This document shows positions 35,048 to 47,375 of a stretch of DNA of 64,000 bases, in pieces. Made by a program: the position numbers and the translations under genes. The DNA comes from Neckera pumila (lineage: Eukaryota > Streptophyta > Bryopsida > Hypnales > Neckeraceae): NCBI GenBank assembly GCA_963969595.1, contig OZ018410.1, positions 25,982,913 to 26,046,912 of the forward strand. Reading direction: 5' to 3'. Below the pieces are notes generated by a model. It was not told the DNA's origin. It searched no databases and worked only from the letters and a program-made list of their open reading frames with translations. Each line of letters opens with the position of its first letter. The first letter of the stretch is position 1.

Positions 35048-35397
35048 AACTATTCAAAGTACTTTTGAATGCACTTCCACAAATAGAAAGTTTAAATTCT
35101 AATGACAAAATAGTTAAAATATTAGAATTATATATGGCGGGGCAAATTTTAGAATCTATTAAGAGTGCCCTTATATGCCATTGTATTATATGACTTGCAT
35201 CACTTGACACTTTAGACTACCTTGGAATGCATAGAAGCACTATTTGAACATCTATTGAAAGTTAAAGGACAACTTTGGTAGAAAACAATTCCAAAAATGT
35301 CGGACACCAACTTAGAAATCGGTAAAATTGTGCCTTGATCATAGTATCCTAAATGAAAGGTAATTACAAGATTTTCTTAAATTCTACTTGTGTTTGA

Positions 35398-36110
35398 TTC
35401 CTAAAGATTCATGACCACATTTCACACAAAGCCACTCCAAAACAAGCACTTCAATTACAAAGAGCTACAACAAAAAATAAAAATATTATTTCTTTTGCAT
35501 TTTCCATTGTGGGATCTTGTGTTAGATATTTTGTGTAAGGACATGTGGAAAAAAATTCATAAACTTTGGCCCAGTAGATTGTAAGATATTAGTGTTCAAA
35601 GTGGAAAAAAAAGTTGTTTTTAATACTAGATTTTTAGACTTTGAATCGTCTAAACTTGAAAATTTTCAATTATATAGTTTTTGAGTTTAAATATTTATGG
35701 TCTAAAATTGAAAAATGTAAAAATAAAAAACGTAAAATATAAAAAAGCATTCTTTAAAATATTATTAAGTAGAAGTTGATACAAGATGGAAATTTTTTAT
35801 ATTATAAGAATAAAAATGGAATTGAAACATGCCAATCCTAATAATGAGATTGTTGTAGCAAGTAATCCAGATCCATAGGACATTTTGTTATGTGAAAACT
35901 GAACTCAAAAGCACTTGATTGCCATTTGGTCATTTTCTTGAGAAAATGCATTGACTGCTTGCAAAACAAGTGTGTTACTTTCACATCATTAATTTAAATG
36001 GAATTAATCAAAACTTTATGCCTAGATATAAATGTATTTCAAAAAATTATTTTGAGATTTTTTGGAGTTTTTTGGATGCATAGGCTCTAGTATTTTGTAT
36101 TTAGGAAGGT
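35398..36110 (-). mobile_element. Degraded T-family element T7
   Basis: The left flank and terminus read TTGA + TTCCTAAAGATTC, a decayed TTAA/T-type end. The following CCACTCCAAAACAAGCACTTC and the GGATCTTGTG..AGATATT and GTAAGATATTAGTGTT blocks align with T6/T3. No right terminus is found, so the end is approximate. Confidence 0.5.
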
Positions 36111-36255
36111 ACAAATTTTTCTCTCAAGAATCAATTTAAATAAAAATTATACTCCAAAAAGATAAGTAAACTACCTCATTTTCAATGAAAATTTAAAAAA
36201 TTTATAGTAAAATTTGGCATCAAAAGACTTTTAATCTTTAAAAGTTAAGTTCTAT

Positions 36256-36520
36256 CATTAGAAGAGATTTGAGGCCTCTAAGAGACTACGAGTTATCCTA
36301 CGTTTCCAGACTGCGGGAATGCAGGAAAGCTGCTGGATGATGTGGTCAAGAGAGTGCTATGTCATTTTCAAAACAAAAAAATTAAAAGAAAAGTGGCCTA
36401 AAATGATATTTGGGAGAGATTTTTTTTTTTTTGATAGCCCGTATCAGCTATTCACATACCTGGCCAGATTGGAGAACGGGCCTAAAATGGCTCTCCAATG
36501 CCCTCAAATCTCCTCTAATG
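36256..36520. mobile_element. F-family TIR element F1
   Basis: Left end CATTAGAAGAGATTTGAGGC; right end CCCTCAAATCTCCTCTAATG. The interior ACTGCGGGAATGCAG, CTGGATGATGTGGTCAAGA and GTGCTATGTCATTTT blocks recur in F2 and F3. Target duplication not resolved. Confidence 0.65.
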
Positions 36521-37152
36521 ATGAAGTTCTTGAAGATTCTTATTCAAGAATTTTTTTCAAACCATTTTTTTAATTTTATAGCACTTCATTGTTTTATTGG
36601 GTGGTTGGTTCAATGATTCACATTAGTATTGTAAAGTTTCCAAAATTCTTTCATTATCTATTATTGTGAAAATAGGAGAAACTCCTTGAAAACCTTTGAA
36701 CAATTAATAGTAAAAAAATATTTATAGATAGATTTTGCTTAGAATCATCTTGGTGATTACAAACTAACAAATAAATGGGACTCCCCTCCAAGGTGCTAAG
36801 CTCTTGTATATACTACGGTGGATACATTCAAAATTGCACATGTCTAAAACCGCCATCATCACTCTATATACATCTCTCAAATCAATATATACCTATATTG
36901 AAGAAATTTTTTTTTGAACATCTACTAAAAAAACTTAGACCATGAATCACTTTCTCATATGGTATCCAAATGTTGCATCCTTGAGTAAATTGGAACTTGT
37001 TTTCATTTGTCAATAAGAAAATATGAAAACCTCACCAATCTAATAATAGAAATTATGCATTAGTAAAAAAATTAGATTTTTGAGGTGTCCCTATCTTTGA
37101 TAAGAGGGTTCAATGTACATTTTCTTGCACTTGTATTATGTATATCCATTAA

Positions 37153-37780
37153 CCCCTAAAAGACAATTGCATGTTGAATAAAAAAATTTAAAATTTGGAT
37201 AGATTTCTAGGAAGTCAATTTTGGTCAAATGTTCATGAAATTTTGACACAAGGTGTGAATGTGTACCTCCTTAATGGGAGTATAAATTATATCCAATCAC
37301 ATGCCTTGATCAAAAGTTATGTTGCTCTAAATTTTTTGGGCAATCTAGGCAATTTGGGCATTTTTGGAGCATCTTTTGCAAAAACATTGTCAAGTTTTGA
37401 AATTTGGTATCCATATAAAAAAAAAAGAATGCCATACAATTGTATGAAAAAACATTTGGTCCCAAAATCACACTAAGAGGATTCAAATTGTGTTAGCTTT
37501 GTCAGGGTGGTTTTGAAAAAAAAACATTTTTTTTAAACTTTAAGCCCTACTATCTTGCAATTTGTGAAGTCAAAGTTCTTGAAATTTTGGCCACATAACT
37601 CCTTGCACTGCAGGGTGATTTAGAATAAGCTAGACTCTATATTTTCTTTTGAACTTTTTTATGAATGAATCTAACATCATATACTTATGAATGGTGAAAA
37701 TCCACATTTTTTGTGTAGAGCAATAATTTTACTCCAAGGAGGCATGAAGTTTGTTGACTGCATTTTGTAGGAATGAAAAA
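37153..37780 (+). mobile_element. Degraded T-family element T8
   Basis: TTAA (37149-37152) + CCCCTAAAAGAC, followed by T-like blocks (TTTTGGGCAATCTAGG, ATCTTGCAATTTGTGAAGTC). The last block recurs diverged at about 37800-37850, suggesting partial internal duplication. No right terminus found. Confidence 0.5.
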
Positions 37781-38329
37781 AAGTTGTTTTCCTCACTTTG
37801 AACTTTATTATCTTTCAATCCATGAAGTCAAATGGGTTGGAATTTTTTCTTCCACACATTGCCTTTCCTTATTTAATACACTTTTGTATGGTTGGAGTTT
37901 CTATGAATAAAAATTTTAGTTCTTGATTTTGGACAATGCACCAAAAATTGGCAATCTTTGAATTTTCCTTGTCCAAAACACCCTCCGACCTCCGTCTTTA
38001 ATAGATTAACTACGAAACTGCAATTAATTACCATGGAATGAGAACTTCTTCTTAATTTTGTCTTCTCTCTATACAAATGTGTTTTTTTGAGAGAATTTTT
38101 GTTGATAAGCAATACAAGTTTTTTAATACGGAATATTGGGCGAGATATTTTAATCTTAGGACGATATTATTCTATTTAGAATGAATGTACATTCTTTTGG
38201 ATGAATAAATAAGATTTCATCCATATATTATATTATATTTCGTGGATGTAAATAGTTTCATCACTCCATGGATGATCACTTTTTGCACTGTCAACAATAA
38301 ATAAAAAAAACAAAAAAAACAAAAAAAAA

Positions 38330-38640
38330 CCCAGCTCTATACCACGCCATTACTTCTTTTCCTTTCTTGTTTTAACAAATGGAAGAACCATAGAATTAAA
38401 AGAAAATCACAATACAAAACAACCAAGCCAAAGGTTGGACAATAACAAGAACCCCAAAAAACAGGAACCTCAAAAAATTTGGCAAAGACAACCAATAGAA
38501 GTGACCGAGTGCCAGTGGTAGTGCCGGTCACCCCGCTTCGGTTAACCCAAAAGCGACGCTAGCACCATTCCATGGCGTTTGGATGACAACAGGATGAGCT
38601 GGGAAGAATTTGAAAGCATTTTTTCATCCATATTTCCTTG
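38330..38640 (-). mobile_element. Possible LINE 3' fragment
   Basis: A polypyrimidine run, then AACAAATGGAAGAACC and AAAACAACCAAGCC, and a GC-richer stretch are laid out like the - strand LINE 3' ends at 20340 and 34745. Similarity is weak and no duplication is seen. Confidence 0.3.
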
Positions 38641-38699
38641 TGTGACCGTCCAAGTTGGGTTCTGAAGAATACCCAATTGAGTTTGTAGTCATGTGACTC

Positions 38700-39280
38700 A
38701 TTATCTTCAAGTAAATTAGAAGTTAGTCAAAAAAACAGATCACAAAATATGCTATTTTAGTGTATTTTGGGTGGTTGTTACTCCTTGCTCTAAATCTGAA
38801 ATTTCTCCACAAAAATGATATTTTTTGAATTTGAGTCCAACTAATAAAATGAAGGCCATCTATTCTAGTTTCTACTCCAATTTGAATTTTGGGAAAATTC
38901 CTAATTTTGAATATTTTATTGCAATTTGAACTATGAATGTAATTTCAATGTCTATTATTTTCTAATTATAGAATGACACGGAAATTGAGTTTCCACCATG
39001 ATGTTTGTCATTGTAATATACACATATGGTGAAATTTTCAGATTTTTTGAAATGATTTTCTATTTGATGTGATTTTAATTCACTATTTCTTCAAAAATTC
39101 TCAAAAAATCAATTTTTCACAAAAAAATCTAATTTTTTTGTGAAGTAAAGAAGACATGTAATTTCATCTCTGAAAAATAAATACAAATTTTTTCATACAT
39201 ATCTAATTACGAAATGGCAACAAATTGAGTAATGGACAGTGAGGCTTGGAATCAGTGGTTATGGGTCCGTCATTTAGGGG
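38700..39280. mobile_element. Partial TTAA element abutting B1
   Basis: It ends GGGTCCGTCATTTAGGGG + TTAA, a T/B-type right terminus. No left terminus is found, so the start is approximate. It shares its single flanking TTAA (39281-39284) with element B1, giving the perfect palindrome TTTAGGGGTTAACCCCTAAA. Confidence 0.55.
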
Positions 39281-39284
39281 TTAA

Positions 39285-39923
39285 CCCCTAAATGCCCGAG
39301 GCGTGTTTTAGGCTCCTTGGAATTTGCTCTAAATTAAACAAAATGCCAACATTTTGATAAGTGGTATCATTTTTTTTGAATTGGAACCATACAAATTCAA
39401 ACTACACATGTTAGAGATCTCATAGGAAAAGAAAACACAACAATATCACTTATGGAGTGAAAAATTATAATGTTTGAACATGAGGGTGCTAACATTGCAA
39501 AAATCTTTCAATCTTCTTTACACAAATCAAATCTAAAAATTTGGTGACCAAAAAAATATGAAGTTAAAGAGTCTAACTTGTATAACCCCAATCAATTTAC
39601 GGCTTCTTAAAATCTACTCTATAAATTTTTTAAATGAAGTTTGAATGCAAATTTTCTTCCAAGAGCATTCTAGTGTATTTGAGGCTCATTTCCAAGAGCT
39701 CTTAACACTACGGGAAGTCAAGATTGCACTGGATACCCTTGTACAAAATCATGAATAGAAAAATCACTATCATTTATTTTCAAGATCGGATTTTTGTAGC
39801 TAAAACTAGACTTCAAGAAGAACTTTCTAAAAATATACCCTACTAAAAATAGCAACTTGGTTAGGTTTATTTAACTTCAAAGTTTTGCAAACACCACATT
39901 TGGGTGCCTCGGGCATTTAGGGA
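39285..39923. mobile_element. B-family TTAA element B1, complete, 639 bp
   Basis: TTAA + CCCCTAAATGCCCGAGGC on the left and GCCTCGGGCATTTAGGGA + TTAA (39924-39927) on the right: an 18-bp TIR with one terminal mismatch. No coding capacity. It is the intact reference for the split copy B2. Confidence 0.8.
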
Positions 39924-40105
39924 TTAAGCTTCTTTGAATACGAGCCACAGCAACAGTACTGGTGATGGCCAAAGGTGGGGACACAACTGAACAGGTCTGC
40001 GCCCTGCGGAATCCGATGGTACCAATGAGCCTTTGGGATGCCTGCTCCTCTTTACATTTGTTCCATATATCCTTTTTGTCATCCGTCCCTCCGTCTTTTC
40101 CACAA

Positions 40106-40172
40106 GATAGATGGATGGATGGATGGATGGATGGATGGATGGATGGATGGATGGATGGATGGATGGATGGAT
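40106..40172. repeat. (GATG)n microsatellite
   Basis: About 16 uninterrupted tetranucleotide units; the ORFs through it encode HPSI repeats and are artefacts. Confidence 0.95.
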
Positions 40173-40505
40173 GCCACTGGATGATTTTATTGTATTGGAC
40201 ACCCTGGTCCAAACCCAACTGCCTCCCCAGTCCAGCCAGTAACTTACGTCAATGGCCGTTTTCTTGCTTTGCATGCGAGGTTAGTTGGTAGCTACGATTA
40301 CATGAATCGAGAGTTAGCTTAGATTTGGGTGGAATTTGGGTAGTGCACAGCAGCAATCCCAAAACTGGCTAAATTTCGCTCTGTGTCTACTTAATTTTTT
40401 CTGACCTCAGTGTAAATTGAAAAAAATTCTTTAAAAAATGAACATTTGGCTAAAAACTCTAAACCCGTTCTGAGATCACTGGTGCACGGTACCTAACTTA
40501 CCCCC

Positions 40506-40606
40506 ATTGCGCCCAGGCTGAGGCATCTGTGTGAGCTGGATTAATTGCTCTTTTTTCTTGTGTTTTTTAATGCTATGCTCACCATCTCTTTGAAAAGAAA
40601 AGAAAA
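40506..40606 (+). mobile_element. Short retroposed insert with 11-bp target duplication
   Basis: AACTTACCCCC occurs at 40495-40505 and 40607-40617. The 101-base insert ends in GAAAAGAAAAGAAAAA, a poly(A)-like + strand tail, and contains a T-rich LINE-3'-like segment (TTTTTTCTTGTG, AATGCTATGCTC). This fits a truncated + strand LINE or SINE insertion. Confidence 0.65.
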
Positions 40607-41751
40607 AACTTACCCCCCTTGCTGTTCTCACTGGCTTCACTCAAAATGATATTGAGGTTGTGTGTGTTTTATGGGATCTGGCAAACTTGACACCCAAAAG
40701 ACGCTGTTGATCAATATTCTTCATCATGGACGAATTGCCTTGCAAATTTTTCCTAATGGGTGATGGACCAGATAATGATCGAGAGCATTATGGGACATAA
40801 TGTCAAGTCTAATAGTTCATCACAGACATCCATACGTGTACTTTTTGCAAATCTAAAGATGTAGAAAGAGGGGCTACGTTATGAGTTATTATAATGCTTT
40901 TCTGACTATCCAATGAAATGGTGACAAATTTGCCTTGAAAACCAAATTTGGCACTGTGAGTTGAAAAGGAGCTGGGCTAATTTGTGATATTTTGCTCAAA
41001 AGTGGTGCATTTTTTTTAAAAGGGGATATTTAGGCAATAGATTCTCCCATTTTTAGTGGATAAAATTGCTTGTTTGCTACATATTCTAAGGATGATATTG
41101 TTCTTTTTTGGACAAATGTACACTCTTTAAGATGATTAATTCAAGTTTCATTCTGACTTTGCATGTTTCATCCAGTTTTATAGATGTAAAGAATTGCATC
41201 ACTCCAACGTAGATCGCTTTCTACATTGCCCAAAACAAATGGAAAAGAAGTCCTTGTGGAGGAGCCATTTGTTTACCCTACCTCTAAAATTCATTACTAT
41301 TGGTACATAACATTATTGACCAATGTTTTGGGGCTCCCCACCAAAATGGAAGCCCCAACAAATGATTCTAAAGATGGCCAATGATAGATATAGACTACCC
41401 AACTTAAAACTAAAGTAAAGCTTATTAGTTTTCCTAGGAAGCATGATCCTCGGGTAAGAAAATATGTGGTTTTACAATGTTATGTAAATTGGTATAGATT
41501 ATTATTTCCAAACAATTTTGTATGGGTATGTTAGGTTTGGATGTTATATGTTCTACTACATGTACATGATGTACATGAATGTGAGTAATTTTGGAACCTA
41601 CTAAGCCAAACTCCTAGAAAGAGAATAAGGTGATGAATTCATTGTAAATCCTACCTATTGAATATTGTAGGTGCCCTAGACATTTGGCACATATACTTTT
41701 ATTGGTAAATTCTCATATTAAATGACATAATGTGTTTATATTTGCAATAAG

Positions 41752-42036
41752 CATTAGGAAAAATTTCAGCCCTCCAAAAGGCCGCTAAGAATTGATTTAC
41801 GGGACCCCTTTGGTGCAATTTCAGAATAAATAAATAATTTTAAAAAAATTTAATTTAATTTTTTTTAAATTTAATTAATTTTTTTAAATATAAATATGTA
41901 GTGGCACTACTAAAGCCATGTCAGCACCCAATTTTTAAAAATTAAAAAATAATTTTTTATTTTGGTTTTTCTCCATAATTGCACCGGGCGGGTGCCAAAT
42001 TTGCGGCCTTCTGGAGGGCTGAAGTTTTTCCTAATG
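41752..42036. mobile_element. G-family TIR element G2, 285 bp
   Basis: The left end CATTAGGAAAAATTTCAGCC with CTCCAAAAGGCC pairs with GGCCTTCTGGAGGGCTG and AGTTTTTCCTAATG: a TIR of about 30 bp. The interior is A/T-rich with no ORF. A third right-end-like sequence, TTTTTCCTAATGGGTG, occurs alone near 40750. Confidence 0.65.
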
Positions 42037-42301
42037 GGTGGTGTAAAACGGAGAAGCAGTTTCCATTTAGACATCCCAGATTTAATATTTTTTGGATGTA
42101 AATCTTAATTAAAATGAAGCAATTATATAATCATAATTCATAAATGATAATTGATTAATAAATATATTCTATCAGTAACTAATCTTCCCAAACCAATAGA
42201 TATATATGCGTCCATGAATGCCAAAGAATGATATCCATGCCATGATGAAAGAAGACTTTGAAAAGAATGCAATACCTTTCTTTGGTAGACTTCTTCTTTA
42301 A

Positions 42302-43145
42302 CCCCTAAAGGCCCTAGGCCTTTTTTCTGCAAAAAAACATTCAAAACTTCCATTTCTATAGCAAAGAGTAAAAAAATTTGAAAATTGTTTTTCTTAGCAC
42401 ATCTAACCGTATGATCTTACACCTAATTAGTTTAAGAATGTGTGGAAAAAATTTCAAGGACATTGTGGGACTAGATTTTTTGGTTTTGAACATTTTTAAC
42501 TTTAAATTTTTGCACTACAAAGTTTTGAGCTTTAAATCTCTATAGTGGAGAATTGAATTGAGAATCTTGCAAGAAAAAAAAATTCATTATTAAAAAAACT
42601 GTTAAGTAGAATTAGGCACGAAATAGAAGGAAAATCTAAAATATTATTATCTTTTAAATGGAATTTAAATTCACTAATTACAATGGTGAGATTGCTCAAG
42701 AAAAAAAACTAAACCTTGTGGAACTTTTATTTTTGAAAATTTGTAAAAAATTGCATTCAGAAATGAACCCTACAAGTTATTTTTTTCAAGAAGATGCTCT
42801 AAATGTCTGAAAAATAAGATTGTCCATAACTTTCTCATAACAAATCCAAATGGAATGAATCAGAGCTATCCAAATAGACAAAAATACAATCTATAGGGGG
42901 AAAAAATTCCAAAAAATAAATTCAAATTTTGCAAAAATAAATTTGCTGCTTGCTCTGTCCTATTTTGAGCCTTTGGGGCATAACTTTGTTCCTAGGCACC
43001 GATTGAAAAAAAATTATATACCCACAAAGCTTATCGGTTTTTTTATTTTTGAAAAGAAATTCAAAAAATTTGGACAAATTTTTAACCTATAGGTACCTGT
43101 CCAAAATCTCATTTGTCCCCCAAAGGAACAACGGTCCTCTAGGGG
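42302..43145 (-). mobile_element. T-family TTAA element T9, complete, 844 bp
   Basis: TTAA (42298-42301) + CCCCTAAAGGCCC and GGTCCTCTAGGGG + TTAA (43146-43149). The interior is collinear with T2, about 100 bases shorter because of a deletion around the block after AAAATTTCAAGGACA. Confidence 0.85.
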
Positions 43146-43910
43146 TTAAGAAAGCCAAAGACTTTGTTACAATGGATACGTCAAAAGGACATACCTATAC
43201 AATACTACTTCTAACTATTTGCAAATCTTTTGATAAGCAAAAATATAAAAATAGTTAATCATTTGTTATGTCAATGTGCAAATCAAAGACAGAAAGAATT
43301 AGATAAATGTGTATATTGGTCTTCTAAAAACTTCTCATCTATAGAGCAATAAAATGAGGAGGTGGATCTTAGCAATAATTATTACTTTTCATTCAAAATT
43401 TTCAAAAACCATGATTTTCTTCATTGACCAAAAGAACACGGATATTTCTTCAAAGGTACAATATACTTATTATTCTATTACATAGGGAAAAGAAAATACA
43501 ACATATTATTTTTTGGTTATAGTATAACAATCAATACAAGATTTACTTCAATATTTTGATTATTTCTTAGCTTCATACATAACAAAAGGTGGCGACCTAG
43601 AGATGAAGAGAAAAAAGTGGTGGGATTGAAGTTGAGCAATAACAAATGAAGATTTATCTTCAATTTTAGAGACCATAATAATAACCAATGTTTTTGTGTT
43701 TTGCATAGATAGAAGGCTTAGTGTTGATTCAGCACCAAGGCTATTGATGTTCTTTATACTACTATTAATGAAATCCAATTAAAATTTGCACTATTTGAAA
43801 ATTTGAAATTACGGAATCCTTGGATTTATAAAATTTTCAAATTAATATATATTTTAATTTTAAGTTAATTGAAAAATACTTCTATCAACTTTTATAGGTG
43901 CAATTATATC

Positions 43911-44197
43911 CATCAAGGAAGATTTGGGGCCTTTAAAAGACTGCGAGTTATCCTGTGTTCCAAGATTGCGGGAACGCATAATAACTATTGGCTGATGTGG
44001 TCGAGACAGTGCTACGTCATTTGAAAAATAATATAAATAATAAAATTAAAATTAAAAATATGTTCAAAATGATATTTGGAAAAAATAAAAATAAATTGAA
44101 AAAATAAATTTTTGACATCCTATTTGTTCACAGGGACGAGCTAAATTGGGAAACCGGCCTAAATCGTCCATCCAAAGGCCCCAAATTTCTTCTGATG
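43911..44197. mobile_element. F-family TIR element F2
   Basis: Left end CATCAAGGAAGATTTGGGGC; right end GGCCCCAAATTTCTTCTGATG. Core blocks GACTGCGAGTTATCC, GGCTGATGTGGTCGAGACAG and GTGCTACGTCATTTG are shared with F1 and F3. Confidence 0.65.
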
Positions 44198-45519
44198 TAT
44201 AAAAATATATTTATTTCAAAAAAAAAATTTAATTTTAAAATCAAAATTTAATTTTATGATTAATAACAATAATTCAACGTGGGTATTTTTTATATCAATT
44301 CATAAGCTCAAACTGTGAACATTTGTTGAATTTAAAATTCCATTATTAAAATTGGAAATTCATTATTGTTTAAAATTGAAAATAAAAATAATTTTTTTAA
44401 ATGAATTTCTACATTGGTTGCTTTCAAATTATAAATTTGATACTAAAAAGACTTTGGTAGGACACTTCAGTTAATATCCTAATTTTCCATTACTAATTTT
44501 CATTTTGAAGTTTAATAATCCTTATAGAAGGTGCTAGTAAACATAGTCTGAGGCTTGGTTACACCAAATTGAAAGGGAAGGCGGCCAATTTTTGAAAGTT
44601 TTGATTGGTTGACATCAAAAAGTCACTTTGGAAAATGGTTTTACACCATGAAATGAGAGGTCATAGGTCTCCAAGAAGGCCCAGTAATGTACAGTGCACT
44701 TTTTTCCTATGTTGCAACAAAAGTCCTCAAATTTTGAGCCCTCTTTAAGATGGTTTGGCTATAATGCAAGGGGCCCTTGTTAAATTCTTAAATACTTTTT
44801 TGCCATTTTATGTATTCTTGGTGGTCAACACCAATCCAAACACATTGTAAGAAATATAAAGCCTCAAATAGGCTTCAAAATATGGACTGAAAATGATGTC
44901 ACTACTCCACAAGAAACCCAAAGAAAAAATCAATAAAGGACATGTCATAGCTGGTTGAATTTTGGACAGCAGGCCGAGAATGCGATTATTAATTTTTTTT
45001 AAATTAGAAAAAAATTCAGCAAGTGATTTACTGTTGGTCCAATTTGGTAGCCCTCTCTAGGCCCTATTTTCTTATATGATTTCTCATAATTTCTAAAGGG
45101 CCTCTCAATTCCAAACAAGGAAAATTTAGAGGATTTTAGTCACATAGCCCCAACAGTGCTAAATCCCATTGGAAGGTGGCGATGCATGTCTAGATTGGTC
45201 CTAGGGAGTTACAGTGAGCCATGTGTTAGGTCCTAGGTTAGGTTTTGAATTTCCCATTAGATCGACAAATTCCCCAAAACCCCAGTTGTTAGCATGCATC
45301 AGCTACTAAACTCAAGACGGGGACGTGGAAGAATCTATAGCCCAAGGATGGTTTTCTATAGAAAATCCCATGCTAGAAGTCCAACGGCGAAATCGATTCG
45401 TCAAGATTCCCTCATTTGCAAAAGATTCCCGCACCATCAACAATTTGAGGAGATGGCCAATTTAGGGTCTCTAATGACCAATTGTGCTAGGTACGGAAAC
45501 ACACCTTCACATCTTTTGT
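44198..45519. other. No gene or classified element seen
   Basis: AT-rich sequence to about 44900, then mixed composition. GGTGGCGATGCATG near 45176 resembles a GAGCATC-type MITE terminus but has no partner. Confidence 0.35.
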
Positions 45520-46106
45520 GACGCTCCCTGAGAGGTCCAATAAAAACTCCTGGCATCTTCCGACTTGCAGAAGAAACTTTTCCGGGCGGTCAACCGTTGT
45601 AATCTCCAATATGAATTTCTTGTAAATTACCCAGGTTGCAATAAAATCTCACTAAAAATTCGGATAGCTTGTTTATGCTAATGATGCGTTCCAGTAAGTT
45701 TCACGACATTCTGATAGTGGCAGGTATCCAAACCGGCAAGATTCCTCTAGAATTATTCATGTCGCGACATCCCCGCAACGTTGACCGGCATTCCGGGGGC
45801 ACACGACGGCGAAACATTGTCAACAAGGAGTCTTTTCCTACTCCCTTTCACGTTCCGGAGACTCCGGGCTAGTTACTTTTCTCAAAATAGGAAACCCCAA
45901 AGAGTTGGAAATTTACCGCGATTGGATTTTAAACTAGACTAGCCTATGTTGGATTTTTGATCCCAGTACAGGGGATATGGAGGTCTTAGACTAAAAATGG
46001 CGTTTTGGATCCAACGGCGCAGTCCGTTTGCCATTTGGAGTTAATCTCCAAAAGTTAGAAGGTTGCTTTAGCATAGATGGTAGAAAGTAAAATTTTAAGA
46101 TTAGGA

Positions 46107-46165
46107 TGAAAATCTTTGAGGATGAGGATGAAAATCCTTGAGGATGAGGATGAAAATCCAAGTTG
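46107..46165. repeat. 22-bp tandem repeat
   Basis: GAGGATGAAAATCCTTGAGG-type units occur about 2.5-3 times directly upstream of the TATA box at 46215. Confidence 0.75.
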
Positions 46166-46214
46166 ATAAGGTTACTAGAAGGAATTTAGGGGGGGGAGTG
46201 AGCCCTTAGAAACC

Positions 46215-46223
46215 TATAAAAGG
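46215..46223 (+). promoter_or_regulatory. Strong TATA box
   Basis: TATAAAAGG in the context CCTATAAAAGGGCTC, followed about 30 bases later by a C/T-rich possible start region. It could be an LTR promoter or a host promoter. Confidence 0.5.
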
Positions 46224-46542
46224 GCTCTACTTCCCTCTCTAAAATCACCCCCATACTTGTTTTTGGGTCCGTGGATCCAAGTTATTTTGGATATTTTGGC
46301 GTTTGAAGCCAAAAACCTCTACGGTGTTTTTGGAGCACTTTTGGCTCCTTTTGTTGTTGTTTTTTAAGCTTTGAAGGTCCTTCGGGGTCCTTCTTTCTTG
46401 CCTTGTGTACTTTTGTGTGTGTTGGTGTGTACTTTTGTTGCTATTTGAGAGTCTTTCTACCCTTGGTGTGTCCTCGTTGTGGTCCTTGTGAACTAACCCG
46501 TGCGTTTTAAGAGTCTTTTGGAGTCTTTTGCTAATCCTAAAG

Positions 46543-46558
46543 CCCCCCCCCCCCCCCC
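46543..46558. repeat. C16 homopolymer
   Basis: Sixteen consecutive C bases within the T/C-rich leader; length is prone to sequencing error. Confidence 0.9.
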
Positions 46559-46654
46559 TCCGTACCTTAGTTCATGCCGCTTTGGGGGGCCTTTAGCGTG
46601 TGAAGTCGTGTGTTATTTCCATGTCCTAACGTGTTCTTTTCCTTACTTACGTGT

Positions 46655-46960
46655 TCTCACCTTCTTCTAACATCCTTCTTGTTGTCTGGACCCCCCCTCG
46701 CGATGGCGAAGCTTTGGCTTTGTCACATGTGTTCTTTAAGTGTGCCTCTTTTCACCTTCTTCTAAAGTCTCTTTCTTCGTGTAGACTCCCCTCGAGACGA
46801 CAAAACTTTGAACTTGTAACTGAGTCAAGTCCTATGTTGTGTGTTAAAACAGTCCCAGACAGCAAAGCTTTGAACCCCTAGAGTGTCGCAAGTCCTAGAG
46901 TTGGTGTTAAATCCAATTTTACGGCGAAGCTTTGAATTTCTATAACCCTTAGCCCCAAAG
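46655..46960. repeat. Degenerate tandem repeat, about 100-bp units
   Basis: CACCTTCTTCTAA ... GGCGAAGCTTTGG units recur with decay at about 46660, 46755 and later (AGCAAAGCTTTGAA, GGCGAAGCTTTGAA), downstream of the TATA box. Confidence 0.55.
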
Positions 46961-47279
46961 TCTAGTTTCCAAGACCTTCTTGGAAAGGTCCAAAGTTTAG
47001 CTTCCAAGACAATTAGTTTTAGCAAGCCCGTTTATTCCAAGTTGCATGCGTCCGTTTTTTTAGTGTTGTCCCTCAAGTTTTAGCAACCTAGCCCTACCCA
47101 AGTCTATACGTCCAATTTTGTAGGTCATGGGAGAAAAAATTGCTTAGTCCAACCCAAAGCCAAAAAAAAAAAAAAGGAGAGGATCCCGAAAAAAACACCA
47201 AAACCACCAGACCCCCCTCCAACCAATTCGGCGGTCAAAGGAGGGTCAGCAGTCCAGCAGTCCAAAGTCAGGGTCAGTT

Positions 47280-47375
47280 GGAAAATCGGGGTCAGCAAGG
47301 GGGTTGCAAGGCGAGTCAACAAGGGGATTACAAGGGCGGTCGCAAGGGCGGGTTAGCAAGGGGATCGCAAGGGCA
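47280..47375. repeat. Short GC-rich tandem repeat
   Basis: Variants of GTCAGCAAGGGGGTTGCAAGG occur about three times in a row within the purine-rich stretch that follows the LTR-like region. Confidence 0.6.

Larger units (their letters stand above)
45520..47110 (+). other. LTR-like or promoter-like region
   Basis: The region begins TGTGACGCTCCC, a start seen in many plant Ty3 LTRs. It contains upstream tandem repeats, a TATA box (46215), then a T/C-rich leader with further tandem repeats, as in a U3-R-U5 layout. I find no primer-binding site, no second LTR and no gag/pol, so it may instead be a host gene 5' region. End coordinate approximate. Confidence 0.3.

Noticed and set aside
39703..39725. 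TAA-CACTACGGGAAG as a CACTA terminus
   Set aside because: This is internal B-element sequence, present at the corresponding place in B2, with no partner end.
39877..40291. ORFs on both strands at 39.9-40.3 kb
   Set aside because: They are created by the (GATG)n microsatellite (HPSI/MDGW repeats) and have no family resemblance outside it.
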